A stretch of DNA of 64,000 nt, taken from positions 286,721-350,720 of the forward strand of contig SCFE01000102.1 in the NCBI GenBank assembly GCA_004352715.1, read 5' to 3'. This document shows positions 10,813 through 20,430 of the stretch, one piece after another (position 1 is the stretch's first letter; each line of letters opens with the position of its first letter). Position numbers and translations under genes: made by a program. The DNA is from Hofstenia miamia (taxonomy: Eukaryota; Xenacoelomorpha; Acoela). The notes under the pieces were generated by a model. The model was not told the DNA's origin. It saw nothing but the letters and a program-made list of their open reading frames with translations, and did not search any database.

Positions 10813-12392
10813 CACTGTGTCTGAAGTTATTATGCAAATGACAAATATCTGTTTTTTAACAAAACTACTGGATTTTTTCAAACACAAACATTCATGCGTT
10901 ATTGTCAACACTAGTGTCTACCAAATGCAATTCAGGAGTTGCAAATAGATTTTATTTAACAAATTAATCCCCAAAATATAGAAATGTACTGTCTGATTTT
11001 ATTATGCATCATAACACTATTTCGTGAAAAACCACAACATTTATTGAAAAATTTTACAGAAAATGTTTATTATACTGTTTGTAATGGCAAAACAACAATC
11101 ACATCTTGTCATGAAACATTAAGTAGCTGTTTACATATTTATATAGCCCCTTTGTTTTCTACAAGCTTCATAAGTCTCTTGTCCAGAGAACGTGTGAGAT
11201 TGCCAATTGTCTCTGCTGGAATTGCCTTCATTGTGGTTTGTATAGCTGCCCAAAGTTCAGCTTTACTTGAATACTACTTCCCGCCACTGTAAAACTCTTT
11301 CTTGACAATTGCCCAAAGATTTTCAATAGGGTTCAAGTCAGGGGATAATGCAGGCCACTTCATCAACTTGTTTCCAGAGAAGCCTTTTGTAGCCAAATAC
11401 TCCAGAGTTCCTTTGGAAGCATGGGAAGGTGCATTGTATTGCATAAAAATGCATTTTTGCTTGAATTCACGACTCTGTGGTTTGTAACACTTGAAGAATT
11501 TGTCCTCCAAAAGCTGACAGTAATTAGTGGTGTTCAGTTTGACTCCATCGTCAACTTTGTAGGGGCCTATGACGTTCTTGTCCACGATTCCAGCCCATAT
11601 CATGACACCTCCACCACCTTGTTGCCATCTGAATTTGTTTGGAGATGTGCTTTCATGAGCAACCCAACCTTTTGCCCATCCATCTGGCCCATCTGGAGAA
11701 ACTCTGCATTCATCTGTAAAAACAACAGTTTCAAATCTGGTTTTTAGATTCTCCTTGGGCCCAGTTCAGTCTTCTCTCAATGTGGTTCTTGTTCAGCGGT
11801 GGTCTTGTACTGGCTTTTCTCACTTTGCCAAGAGTTTTCAGGATTCGACATCTCTTGTCTCTCTTCACACCAGCAATTCCAGCCTTGTCAAAGATGGCTT
11901 TACTGCTCAATAAAGGATTTTTCCGTAGAACTCGATTGAGCTGTCTTTTGTCTCTTTCGTTAACATCTTTGAAACCTTTGCCCTTTGTCCGAATCCTTTG
12001 TTTGTTGAAATCATTAACAATCTTTTTGATGGTACGATGATCCCTGCCAAGTTTCTTTGAAATAGTCAATGTTGTTTCACCATCTGACAAAAATTTCACA
12101 ATTTTCTCTTTTTCAGTTGGTGAGATGTCTTTTTTCTTCCCCATTCTCGATTTTGGATTCAAAGCAACAATGTCCACATGTACTTTTCAAAAGTCAATAC
12201 TACATGCGTAATAACTTCAGACAGTACTTTTTAATCTTTTTAATCTAATTCTGGATAATTGGAGATTATTGCTATTCACTTGTCACCACAAACACATTCA
12301 CTCATGCATGACATATTTTGGTTTAAAGGAATCATTGCCACTCTTTAAAAAATATGACTTTTGTCATTTGCATAATAACATCAGACACAGTG
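10813..12392 (-). mobile_element. Tc1-type DD37E transposon with IR/DR-like ends
   Basis: 1580 bp bounded by TA on both sides (10811-10812 and 12393-12394). The outer inverted repeats begin CACTGTGTCTGA and match for about 33 bp with one difference. A second, shorter version (CTGTCTGA...TTATTAYGCAT) lies inside at 10989 and, inverted, ends at 12224. At each end the outer and inner motifs are therefore direct repeats spaced about 170-176 bp, as in the IR/DR class of Tc1 elements. It contains one broken transposase gene. It sits between the integrase part and the next part of the copia-like element. Confidence 0.85.
11274..12144 (-). pseudogene. Tc1/mariner-superfamily transposase, DD37E, inactivated
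   Basis: Cut-and-paste transposase. I take ATG at 12144 (MGKKKDIS) as the start; upstream in-frame codons include only a GTG. The first ~120 residues hold the helix-turn-helix DNA-binding region (TISKKLGRDHRTIKKIV). A one-base frameshift at about 11745-11760 breaks the gene. The next frame continues with FTDECR (first catalytic Asp, 11714-11712), GWV, GGGGVMIW, then MQYNAPSH, where the second catalytic Asp has become Tyr (codon 11438-11436), and SPDLNPIENLW with the final Glu. There are 37 residues between the Tyr and the Glu, hence DD37E spacing. The frame ends at a TAG at 11276-11274. The frameshift and the D-to-Y change each predict loss of activity, so this copy is dead, although its ends remain well preserved. 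Confidence 0.88.
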
Positions 12393-12395
12393 TAC

Positions 12396-13673
12396 AATTG
12401 TTGCTAGAATTGTCATCCACTCCATAAGAATGGGGAGTACCCTTGTCATCCTCTGGTGAATTTTCATCACTACAATTATCATCTTCAATGGGATATCAAT
12501 CAACTAAGGAACCCTCGACTACTCTCTTAGAAATACTACTGCCATCATCAATGCGATGTAAACCAAATGAACCATTCACTTTCGCCTTTTGACCCACACT
12601 ATTTTGTTGTCAGAAAAGAAGAAAGAACTTCCAGCTGTAACCTTTTGAATGGAATTAAGATGACATCGGATATAACGACAATTAAATTTAACCAATGACT
12701 GCAGTAACATAGCCGGGTCCACGTCAAAATTTCCTATCTCTGGATAAGAAGAGTACTTTATCTCCTATTACAATGGCTTCTCTGACATTGCGTGTTTTGC
12801 AGCACAATGCTCTACGAAGCATTGGTGAACAATCGGCTTGGTGAAAGGCTTCACGAACTTTCTCTAGCAAGTTTTTTTGACGAGCTGCAGCTTTACTGAT
12901 AGTGATCTCTTCAAGAGCGGGAAGATCATCCGTAAACCGAATTGATACGAGAATTTCGGCCAAAATCAAACTGAAGTGGTAAATATTCTTCACGATTTGT
13001 CATGCAGTTCTTTGCGAATGTAGAAGCTTTAAGAAAATCTTGAATTCTTGAAAAAGGTTCTCCCATAAATACCCGAGCAACAGTTTTTTTTAACCAATCC
13101 ATTAGCTTTTCAGAAAAAGATGAATAAGGTGCTGCCGTATTAAATTCAATATTGAGTTTCTCGCATAAACTAAAAAAGCTATCAGATACAAACTCACCAC
13201 CACAATTAGCAAGTATTCGATCTGCACTGCCAAATATCATAACCCAATCGGAAAGAAATGCTGTTTCAACAGACTTCGATGATTTATCTGGTAATACCAC
13301 ATATACGCTAAACCTGGAAAATAGATCAATAATATGTAGAACTCAATACACTTTCTGCTTAACACAACTCAGAACAAGTCCATTCCCAAAATTTGATTGA
13401 AATCTTGAGCTAGGGTAAAGTAACTGCAGTACGAAGTTTAGCCTTTTTTGTTTGCAGGCATATAGAGCAGTTGTAATTTATACTACCTAATGGAGCTTTG
13501 TCAACATCTAAACTAGGTGACTGAAGAAATTTCAACATTTTCTCCTCACTTTGATGACCAAACTGGATGTGTAACTTATTCAATTGTGACTTTGAAAGAG
13601 TTGCATTTTCGATTGAAATTATAACCGAGTTTATCTCTGTTACATCCTCAAAGTAATGGAGCTTTGTCAACAT
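12396..13673 (-). pseudogene. Copia-like retrotransposon: pre-integrase zinc finger and integrase
   Basis: Minus-strand coding remnant read in several frames. 13673-13410 holds the HHCC zinc-binding part: LHIQFGH then CSICLQTKKAK (the GAG-pre-integrase type). 13300-12926 holds the integrase core: a YVVLPDKSS-type strand region, then ANCGGEF, where families normally have DNGGEF (second catalytic Asp altered), and LNIEFNTAAPYS. 12993-12724 continues to a QADCSP-type region and a small-barrel-like VREAIVIGDKVLF. The end (about 12720-12396) gives an R-Y-I-R-C-H strand and a very acidic linker rich in D, E and S. The reading stops where the DD37E transposon is inserted. Several frameshifts make it non-functional. 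Its family matches the RT/RNase H piece at 6.2-6.7 kb. Confidence 0.75.
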
Positions 13674-13804
13674 CTAAACTAGGTGACTGAAGAAATTTCA
13701 ACATTTTCTCCTCACTTTGATGACCAAACTGTAACTTATTCAATTGTGACTTTGAAAGAGTTGCATTTTCGATTGAAATTATAACCGAGTTTATCTCTGT
13801 TACA
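13489..13804. repeat. Adjacent direct duplication of ~165 bp in the integrase remnant
   Basis: 13489-13653 is repeated at 13654-13804 almost exactly, apart from a 6-base deletion (GGATGT missing in the second copy). The second copy ends at the single N at 13805, so this may be an unmerged contig overlap or a haplotype difference rather than a true duplication. Confidence 0.8.
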
Positions 13805-13805
13805 N

Positions 13806-14055
13806 GTTTAGGGGGGGGGGTTGCGTGTGGCATAAAGATATTACAAACTGTTCATTTTTTTATACTTAGAAGGCAAATATTAATTTCAATTTTGGTATTG
13901 CGAATTAACAATTGGACAATATCAAACAATGCTATATATTTTTAGTTCATATATTTCTGAAAATTAACGTGATAAAATTAACCGTTGCAGACTAATGAAT
14001 ATTGTACCAGTCAATTATTTACTTACATTTGCAATGGTATGCAATTATGTATTTA
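13806..14055. repeat. 250-bp contig between two single Ns, duplicate of 14583-14832
   Basis: It starts GTTTA followed by ten G and TTGCGTGTGG. It is repeated essentially identically from 14583. Being bounded by single N bases (13805 and 14056), it is most simply a redundant contig placed twice. The G-run start resembles the GC-rich ends of MITEs. Confidence 0.8.
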
Positions 14056-14056
14056 N

Positions 14057-14488
14057 AGTATCTATTATAGCTTTCATTCACTTTAACGAGCATTTGGAAA
14101 TCAATAAAGCAATGAGCCTAACACTATGTACATTGATATATCTATATTGTCAATCAATAATCACAGGAAGTACAACTTGATATAAAGCCTGTTTGGCAGA
14201 ACCATTTCCAAATACAAATAATGCATTCGATTTGCGTGATTTAATGTCATTAATAGTAATCTTTGCAGTAATTAAATATCGTTTAAAACACATAAGCCCA
14301 CATAATGTAGTAGTACAAACGATATCCACTAGAGCAAACAACTGTTCATGTTTTTTCAATTTTTGAATATCAGACCCACCAAAGTAAGTGAAGAAAGCTG
14401 CACCAGTTTCATCACTATTTTCATTTGGGCCAAATGGAGACATTATGTTATGCAAACCGTTACATGGAACACTCAGACATACTGTCAT
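14057..14488 (-). pseudogene. Copia-like retrotransposon: aspartic protease remnant
   Basis: From 14488 to 14150 the frame reads ALVDIVCTTTLCG, where an active enzyme would have a D-T/S-G-type site (here D-I-V), followed by FVFGNGSAKQALYQVVLPV, the flap and second strand typical of copia-like proteases. Below 14150 the matching continuation (an IPLL-type strand) appears only in shifted frames. It is upstream of, and in the same orientation as, the integrase remnant, which is the expected copia gene order (protease, integrase, RT, RNase H). Confidence 0.6.
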
Positions 14489-17027
14489 GGAATGATCCCC
14501 TTGAAATCACATTAGTACAACAGGCTCAATCTCTAATAGAGCTAGACAGAGTCGATATTGTGGACTAAAAATTCATAGCCCAGTTTAGGGGGGGGGGTTG
14601 CGTGTGGCATAAAGATATTACAAACTGTTCATTTTTTTATACTTAGAAGGCAAATATTAATTTCAATTTTGGTATTGCGAATTAACAATTGGACAATATC
14701 AAACAATGCTATATATTTTTAGTTCATATATTTCTGAAAATTAACGTGATAAAATTAACCGTTGCAGACTAATGAATATTGTACCAGTCAATTATTTACT
14801 TACATTTGCAATGGTATGCAATTATGTATTTAATATCAGTTTTTATATGTATATATTAGCTTGAATCTTTCATTTTATTTCCTTCTAGTTACAGTAAAGT
14901 CGTTTCTGTTTTCTTTTGACTTTGTTTTATTTAAATTGTGCGTTTCTAAAAAACTTCTCCGCAGTTAAAGGCACCTAGACATGGTACAGCAGCTCTTGCA
15001 TGTCCTTTAATTTAAGGCTAGGTATAAGGTTAGGGGTTTTCTTATTGTAATGCATTTCATTCATTAATCAAAATTTCAATGAAAGAAATTCGGTAATTGG
15101 ATGGGCTCAAACCTTTGCCTGCTTCTCGGAATAAATTTGGCTTGCACTATAATGAATATGAAAGTAAAGTTAATATCATGACAAATTTTTTGCATATTTA
15201 GCCACAATTTTGGCAAATTACTGTTATCATGCCAGCTTTTTCCTAAGGGAGATTTTTTTCTTAAAGGGTACCATTGATATCATTAAATTTAAAATAATAC
15301 CATTGTAAAATTGATGTCACCACAAATAGCAGTGAATTATGCATTTATCTTCTCTGGATTCATACATTTCTAAAAACAATTTTTCTCATTTTTATGATGC
15401 ATGGTGCCCTCATGAAGTTATTTAATAATCATAATGAACTAAAACTGTGCATGCTTATTATTGGGAGTGAGCATGCTATTATGAGCATGCAGTGAATATT
15501 GGGATGAAAATATTTCTCACAACGGGAAGGGTTTTGCAACATTGTCGATATGTGGCTGATCATCCTAGTTTTGGTTGTAAATTTGCCAGAGTCGCTCATA
15601 ACTGAAGGAAACTTTTTTGAAAAAGTCTGCAATGTTCACTTATCCTATAAATTTTATTTTCTTAATATTGGTAGATATATTACTGTGTTCAATTATTATA
15701 TATTACTAGGCTTTTAAGTTTTTAAGAACATTGAGAAATTCTAAGAAGCATTTATTTCATAGATTCTTTACTAACTTTAGATATACTACAAAGCTAAATA
15801 TGTTAAAATCTTGAATTTCAGTTTTGTGCTATTGGCCAAGCTGTAGTTTAGTAGGAGTTGATCTTACTTATCCAAGATGTTGCACCAGCAGCATCAAATT
15901 TGATTCACTTGCATACTAGATTTAAGAACAATTAAAAGTTATTCCGTAGATGGGTCTACAAATTTTTTTGGAACAGAGTGAAATTGAGCATTAAAATTTG
16001 TATCATAAGGACGCAAAGAAGACGGCTGAAACCTCTGGTCCCCTTTGCCTAGCGGATGCTAAACCATATTTGACTGAAATATTAGGGTTAAATAATACAT
16101 TAAATGTAAAAAAACTAAATATGTTAAAAGTTTTAGCACCAGCAACGTTTATGAATCATTTGTTGTGCACTACTTCCTTACACAAGTAAACTCTATATCA
16201 TATGATGTGATATATTGTATCTAAATCAATTAGTGAAAATTTATTATCTGATCTTGGTGTGAGCTATTTTACATAGAGAAATTGTTATTCATCGTACACT
16301 TGTCTGCTAAACAGTGAAACTATGTTATTGGTAATAACAAGTTAAAGTAAAGCCTCTATTAAATTGAAGTCTTGCCATTAATTTTACCAAGCAGCAGTGA
16401 GCGCTTATGATTCGACCCCATTTAAAACAAGCGGTATAATGAGAGTATTTTATTAGTACCTGTAGGAGGGTCATTTTACGTAAATTTCCACAATTTTTGC
16501 TAATAAAAACCATATATGTGGGTAATTTAGTAAATTACACTGGGCACGTCCTCAACTTTGATAGCAGAAGTATTTTTAACTCTATATATCTAAATTGGAA
16601 CATATTTTTTAAGCACAAAATGTGCTATGCTATATTGAATAACCCAGGAAATATAAGTAAATCCCATGCTTTTGTAGGTCAACTGGGTAAAGGTCAATTA
16701 AATCTCACTATATTTATGAATTGATCTTCTGAACATTATTTGTCATTCACAGTAGCATTTAGAATCAGGGTGTGACTAGTGATGATTAGATTTTTAACTT
16801 TATTGTATGTACCGAAGCTTGCACGAAACTTTCATAATGCTCAGACTGTTCTGTTATTCCCAACATAAACAGATAAACCACTGGAAAATGCGCTAGCTAT
16901 ATACTAGCAAATAGTCATGATTCTTCCTTGGATTCAATACATTTAGAGCTGGTATGTGAATTGTTTGAAGGAATAATTTTTTGAGAAATTTATGAAAATT
17001 TTAATGATAACAAACTAGTCCGCCTTA
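14489..17027. other. No gene recognised
   Basis: AT-rich sequence including the second copy of the 250-bp repeat (14583-14832). Short frames such as 15429-15632 (-), 15998-16189 (+) and 16497-16724 (+) show no motif I recognise. Confidence 0.5.
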
Positions 17028-17880
17028 TCCAGTGCAGAATTGCCAAATAGCAAGCCATTAATGACCCAACAATAGGCCATTGAAGTTGCCATTATTGGCA
17101 GATGACCGCCGGGGAATTAATGGGCCAATGATGTATTCCCGTCAATGAACCACTGAGAATGATTCGCCATTGGTGGCAAACAGCAGTTTTGATAGCAAAG
17201 AATTATTATTTTATATAAATATACAACTGTATATATCTAAGAAGTTCAAACATTACTGTTTGAACATACACAAGCCAAATAAAGGACAGAAGGATATATT
17301 TCATATCCTGTTAAGCATTATTAGTACAAACATTTAATAAAAAGTGAAATAATGTCCTGTTTATAAATGATAAACATATAAATCTGCCAAATTTACCAAA
17401 ACATTTAAATTTTCAAATTAAGAGCAATTTTGATATAGTACTTTTTGAAATCGTGAAAAATCTTTTCTGCTCAATTGTAACTTTTTTATATTATAGTTAA
17501 CTTCAAGGTGTCCAAATATGCATGAATAAATTTCATTTTTTATTAATTTTAATTTTATCATGCAAAGTTGTAAATCACTAAAATTAGTATTTGTTCGCTA
17601 GATGGCAGATCAATCCAGTAATACCATTAATGGCCCATTGTCGAACCATCAATGGCCTAAAAGCAACTGATAAATAACACTTTTGAAAATTGAAATTAAA
17701 CTTTAATGCAATGCAAATATTATGTACAATAATATATTCATTTTTTTGTGAAATTGTGGAATTTTAATATTTTAATAATTTTTGTTTTGTTGGTTATGGT
17801 TGGCAAATGAATGGCCATTATTGGCAATTGATTCCATTAATGGACCATTGGATATCCGGCAATTCTTGCTATTGGGGTTA
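17028..17880. repeat. Foldback repeat rich in CCATTAATGG / ATTGGC words
   Basis: Degenerate inverted ends: AGAATTGCC near 17037 and, inverted, GGCAATTCTT near 17860, each followed inward by CCATTAATG and GGCCATT words. Similar words recur at 17590-17670. The middle is plain AT-rich DNA with no coding potential. Probably a non-autonomous DNA element; target duplications are not clear. Confidence 0.5.
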
Positions 17881-18939
17881 ATGCATGCGCCAACTGGTAA
17901 GGGATGCAGGGTCATGTGCTTAAAAGAGCTCGGTAGTTAATTGACACATTAATTTCCAAATATTTCTTGCAGTTGTTAGAAGATACATGTTAAAAATTTA
18001 TAATAAAATTTGGCTATAAATACGATTAGGCCTATTCCTTGAGACTTATTTGAAAAGAATCTTACTTTTTAAATATAGGATTCAACTAGAAGGTCAAAAT
18101 ATTTAAAATGATTTATGCTTAAATGAATTACTAATCAAAGAAAACTTGCTTTGGGTCGAAATGATCCATGTTTGTATTTCTAGTATTAATCATTTTTCAA
18201 ATTAAAAAGTGCAATGATATGGATTGAGGAAAACACATACTGTACATGCTTTATTAAGAAATGTAGAAGATATAATTTCTTTATAATAATAATATTAAGA
18301 AATGTAGAAGATATAATTTCTTAATAATAATATATTTTACTGCCTTTTGCAGGTGAAAGGGTTGCAGATTAGAGAGTAACAATATTAACTTGTCATGAGC
18401 CCGAATGCGACTCGATCAGAATATTCTAACCGAAACGTAGATTTTGATTCGCAATACTCACTTCTTGGATCATTTTCTGAGAGGGTAAACATTGCCATTA
18501 ATTGATGTTACTTAAAGTCTTAGATCTTTTCAAATTGAGGATGAAAAACATCAGATCTTTTGTTTCAGAACCCGACCTCAAATGCGAAATCAGCTCGGGT
18601 TTAATCACTCTCCATGTGGAATATCAGATGTGATATTAAATAGTGCTTTGCAATTAAGTTATTTAAGTAAGAAGAAAAGAGAAGAGCAAGGATAATCGTG
18701 TTAGAACGCACATTACATTGCACATCCAAACTTTGTAAATAACTTAAATGGTCTATCCTTTTCGGATAAAGTGGTGTAATTGAGTTTGAACCATATCAGT
18801 ATATTCCAAATGTCCAAAGGAGAGCCAGGCTCATTCCGAACTCTGGCAATTATTAATTAGCTTAATTAGAATTCATTCAGCATGGGCTAGGATTAATAAC
18901 TATCTAATGAGTTAATCAAAATGGACAAACATATATATA
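17881..18939. other. No gene recognised; small tandem duplication
   Basis: A 27-bp phrase (TTAAGAAATGTAGAAGATAT followed by AATTTCT) occurs twice at about 18252-18325. CpG density is normal around 18.4-18.6 kb. No coding region seen. Confidence 0.5.
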
Positions 18940-20230
18940 CAGGTCACCCCAAAAGTTCGTGTCCTTTAAAATACTCTTAAAAAATGATAAAATCAAACAA
19001 AAAATATCTTTATTATGAAAATATGTAATATTGGTTATTCAAAATAGTCACCATTATGATTTACACAGCGTTCCATTCTCTTAAACCATACATCAAAAAC
19101 ATTTGACCACATTTCAATTGGAATCTCATTTAACTCATTTTTGATGGCTTTGATAGCATCATCAATGGAGTTAAAACGAATTCCTTTTATTTTCTGCTTA
19201 GGATAGCCGAACAAGAAGAAATTACAAGGTGCTAGATCAAGGCTATAAGGATCATGGGGTAAGGTTTTGATTCCTTCTGCGTCTAGAAACTCTTTTGTGG
19301 ATTTTGCAGAATGAGCAGGTACGTTGTCGTGATGAAGTCCACGTCTGCTTTTTCCTTTCTCATCCCATGCAGCTAACATTTCTTTAATTGCAAAATTACA
19401 ATACCAATCAGAATTAATCGTTCTCTTACCTTCTACTGGCACCACTGCTAAAGGCCCTTCGTTCATAATGAAAACGCAAATCATCTGTTGCTTAACCCAT
19501 TCCTTTGAGCGCACCACATCTTCAGGTTCTTCGTCATCAAAACACCACACTGCTGACTGTCTTCTACATTCAGGCTCATATTGTCTAATTATGCACTCAT
19601 CGCCTGTTACTATTTTCTTGACTGTCACACTAGAACCTTGGTTAAACTTTGTTAGCAGTGTCTTGCAAACTTCCATTCTTCGATCTTTTTGCTCTTGGCT
19701 AAGAGAATGAGGCACAAGACGCCCTGCAACCTTCTTGACTCCAAGTTTACTCAATATAGTTTGAACACTGCTATTTCCAATACCAATCTTTAAACATATT
19801 TCTGCATATGTTATTTTACGATTTTCCATAATCATCTTTCGGACTTCTTCAACACTTTCATCTCCGGAAGCAGTTACGGGTCTTCCACTTCTTTCGCCAT
19901 CTTTAAAACTTGTTGCTCCTTCTTTATACCTGCTGTACCACTTCTTCACAGTTGAATATGATAAACTTGATTCTCCAAAAGCATTGCTCAAACGTGTATG
20001 GCTTTCTTTTGCTGTTAACTTTGACTTAAAATCGTAATAAATCATGATGCGAAAAGTTTCATCATTGAGATCCATGATTCGTTAAAACTGACACTTTAAC
20101 GATGTTTAATCAAGCTTTTATTGACGTTAGTATGTCACGTGGAGTCATATGATTGGTTGTTAATATCATTTTTTAGATTTAAAAAGCTCATGTAGAAATT
20201 ATATTAAAGGACACGAACTTTTGGGGTGAC

Positions 20231-20233
<3 letters not shown>
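18940..20233 (-). mobile_element. Complete mariner transposon (1294 bp)
   Basis: Flanked by TA on both sides (18938-18939 and 20234-20235), with perfect 30-bp terminal inverted repeats beginning CAGGTCACCCCAAAAGTTCG. It contains one uninterrupted transposase ORF. The right end abuts a (TA)n tract and the gap at 20266. The perfect ends and intact frame indicate a fairly recent insertion, and the element keeps a normal CpG density although it lies next to the CpG-poor block. Confidence 0.96.
19035..20075 (-). CDS. Mariner transposase, open frame but third catalytic Asp replaced by Asn
   Basis: 346 residues, the standard mariner length, ATG start, no stop or frameshift. It would cut out and reinsert the element at TA sites in the nucleus. 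N-terminal helix-turn-helix regions lie at about 1-115 (YSTVKKWYSRY at 40-50, GRPVTA at 64-69). The linker motif WVPH reads LVPH (120-123). Catalytic positions: D159 in VTGDEC, D250 in LHHDN, and N285 in LAPCNFFLF, where active mariners have Asp. The spacing from D250 to 285 is 34 residues, the DD34D spacing. The codon is AAT (plus-strand 19221-19223), one transition from GAT. YSPDL is YSLDL (277-281). The protein is therefore predicted to bind DNA but not catalyse transfer, unless this base is an error or a polymorphism. Confidence 0.95.
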   Translation of the reverse strand: MDLNDETFRIMIYYDFKSKLTAKESHTRLSNAFGESSLSYSTVKKWYSRYKEGATSFKDGERSGRPVTASGDESVEEVRKMIMENRKITYAEICLKIGIGNSSVQTILSKLGVKKVAGRLVPHSLSQEQKDRRMEVCKTLLTKFNQGSSVTVKKIVTGDECIIRQYEPECRRQSAVWCFDDEEPEDVVRSKEWVKQQMICVFIMNEGPLAVVPVEGKRTINSDWYCNFAIKEMLAAWDEKGKSRRGLHHDNVPAHSAKSTKEFLDAEGIKTLPHDPYSLDLAPCNFFLFGYPKQKIKGIRFNSIDDAIKAIKNELNEIPIEMWSNVFDVWFKRMERCVNHNGDYFE

Positions 20234-20265
<32 letters not shown>

Positions 20266-20430
20266 NNNNNNNNNNNNNNNNNNNNNNNNNNNNNNNNNNN
20301 NNNNNNNNNNNNNNNNNNNNNNNNNNNNNNNNNNNNNNNNNNNNNNNNNNNNNNNNNNNNNNNNNNNNNNNNNNNNNNNNNNNNNNNNNNNNNNNNNNNN
20401 NNNNNNNTATATATATATATATATATATAT
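20234..20430. repeat. (TA)n microsatellite interrupted by gap 20266-20407
   Basis: TA repeats on both sides of 142 N. The repeat itself probably caused the assembly break. Confidence 0.95.

Noticed and set aside
11302-12040. Plus-strand frames opposite the DD37E transposase (also 19468-19710 opposite mariner)
   Set aside because: Shadows of the recognised transposase genes.
15998-16189. 63-codon frame on the plus strand
   Set aside because: No recognisable domain or splice context.
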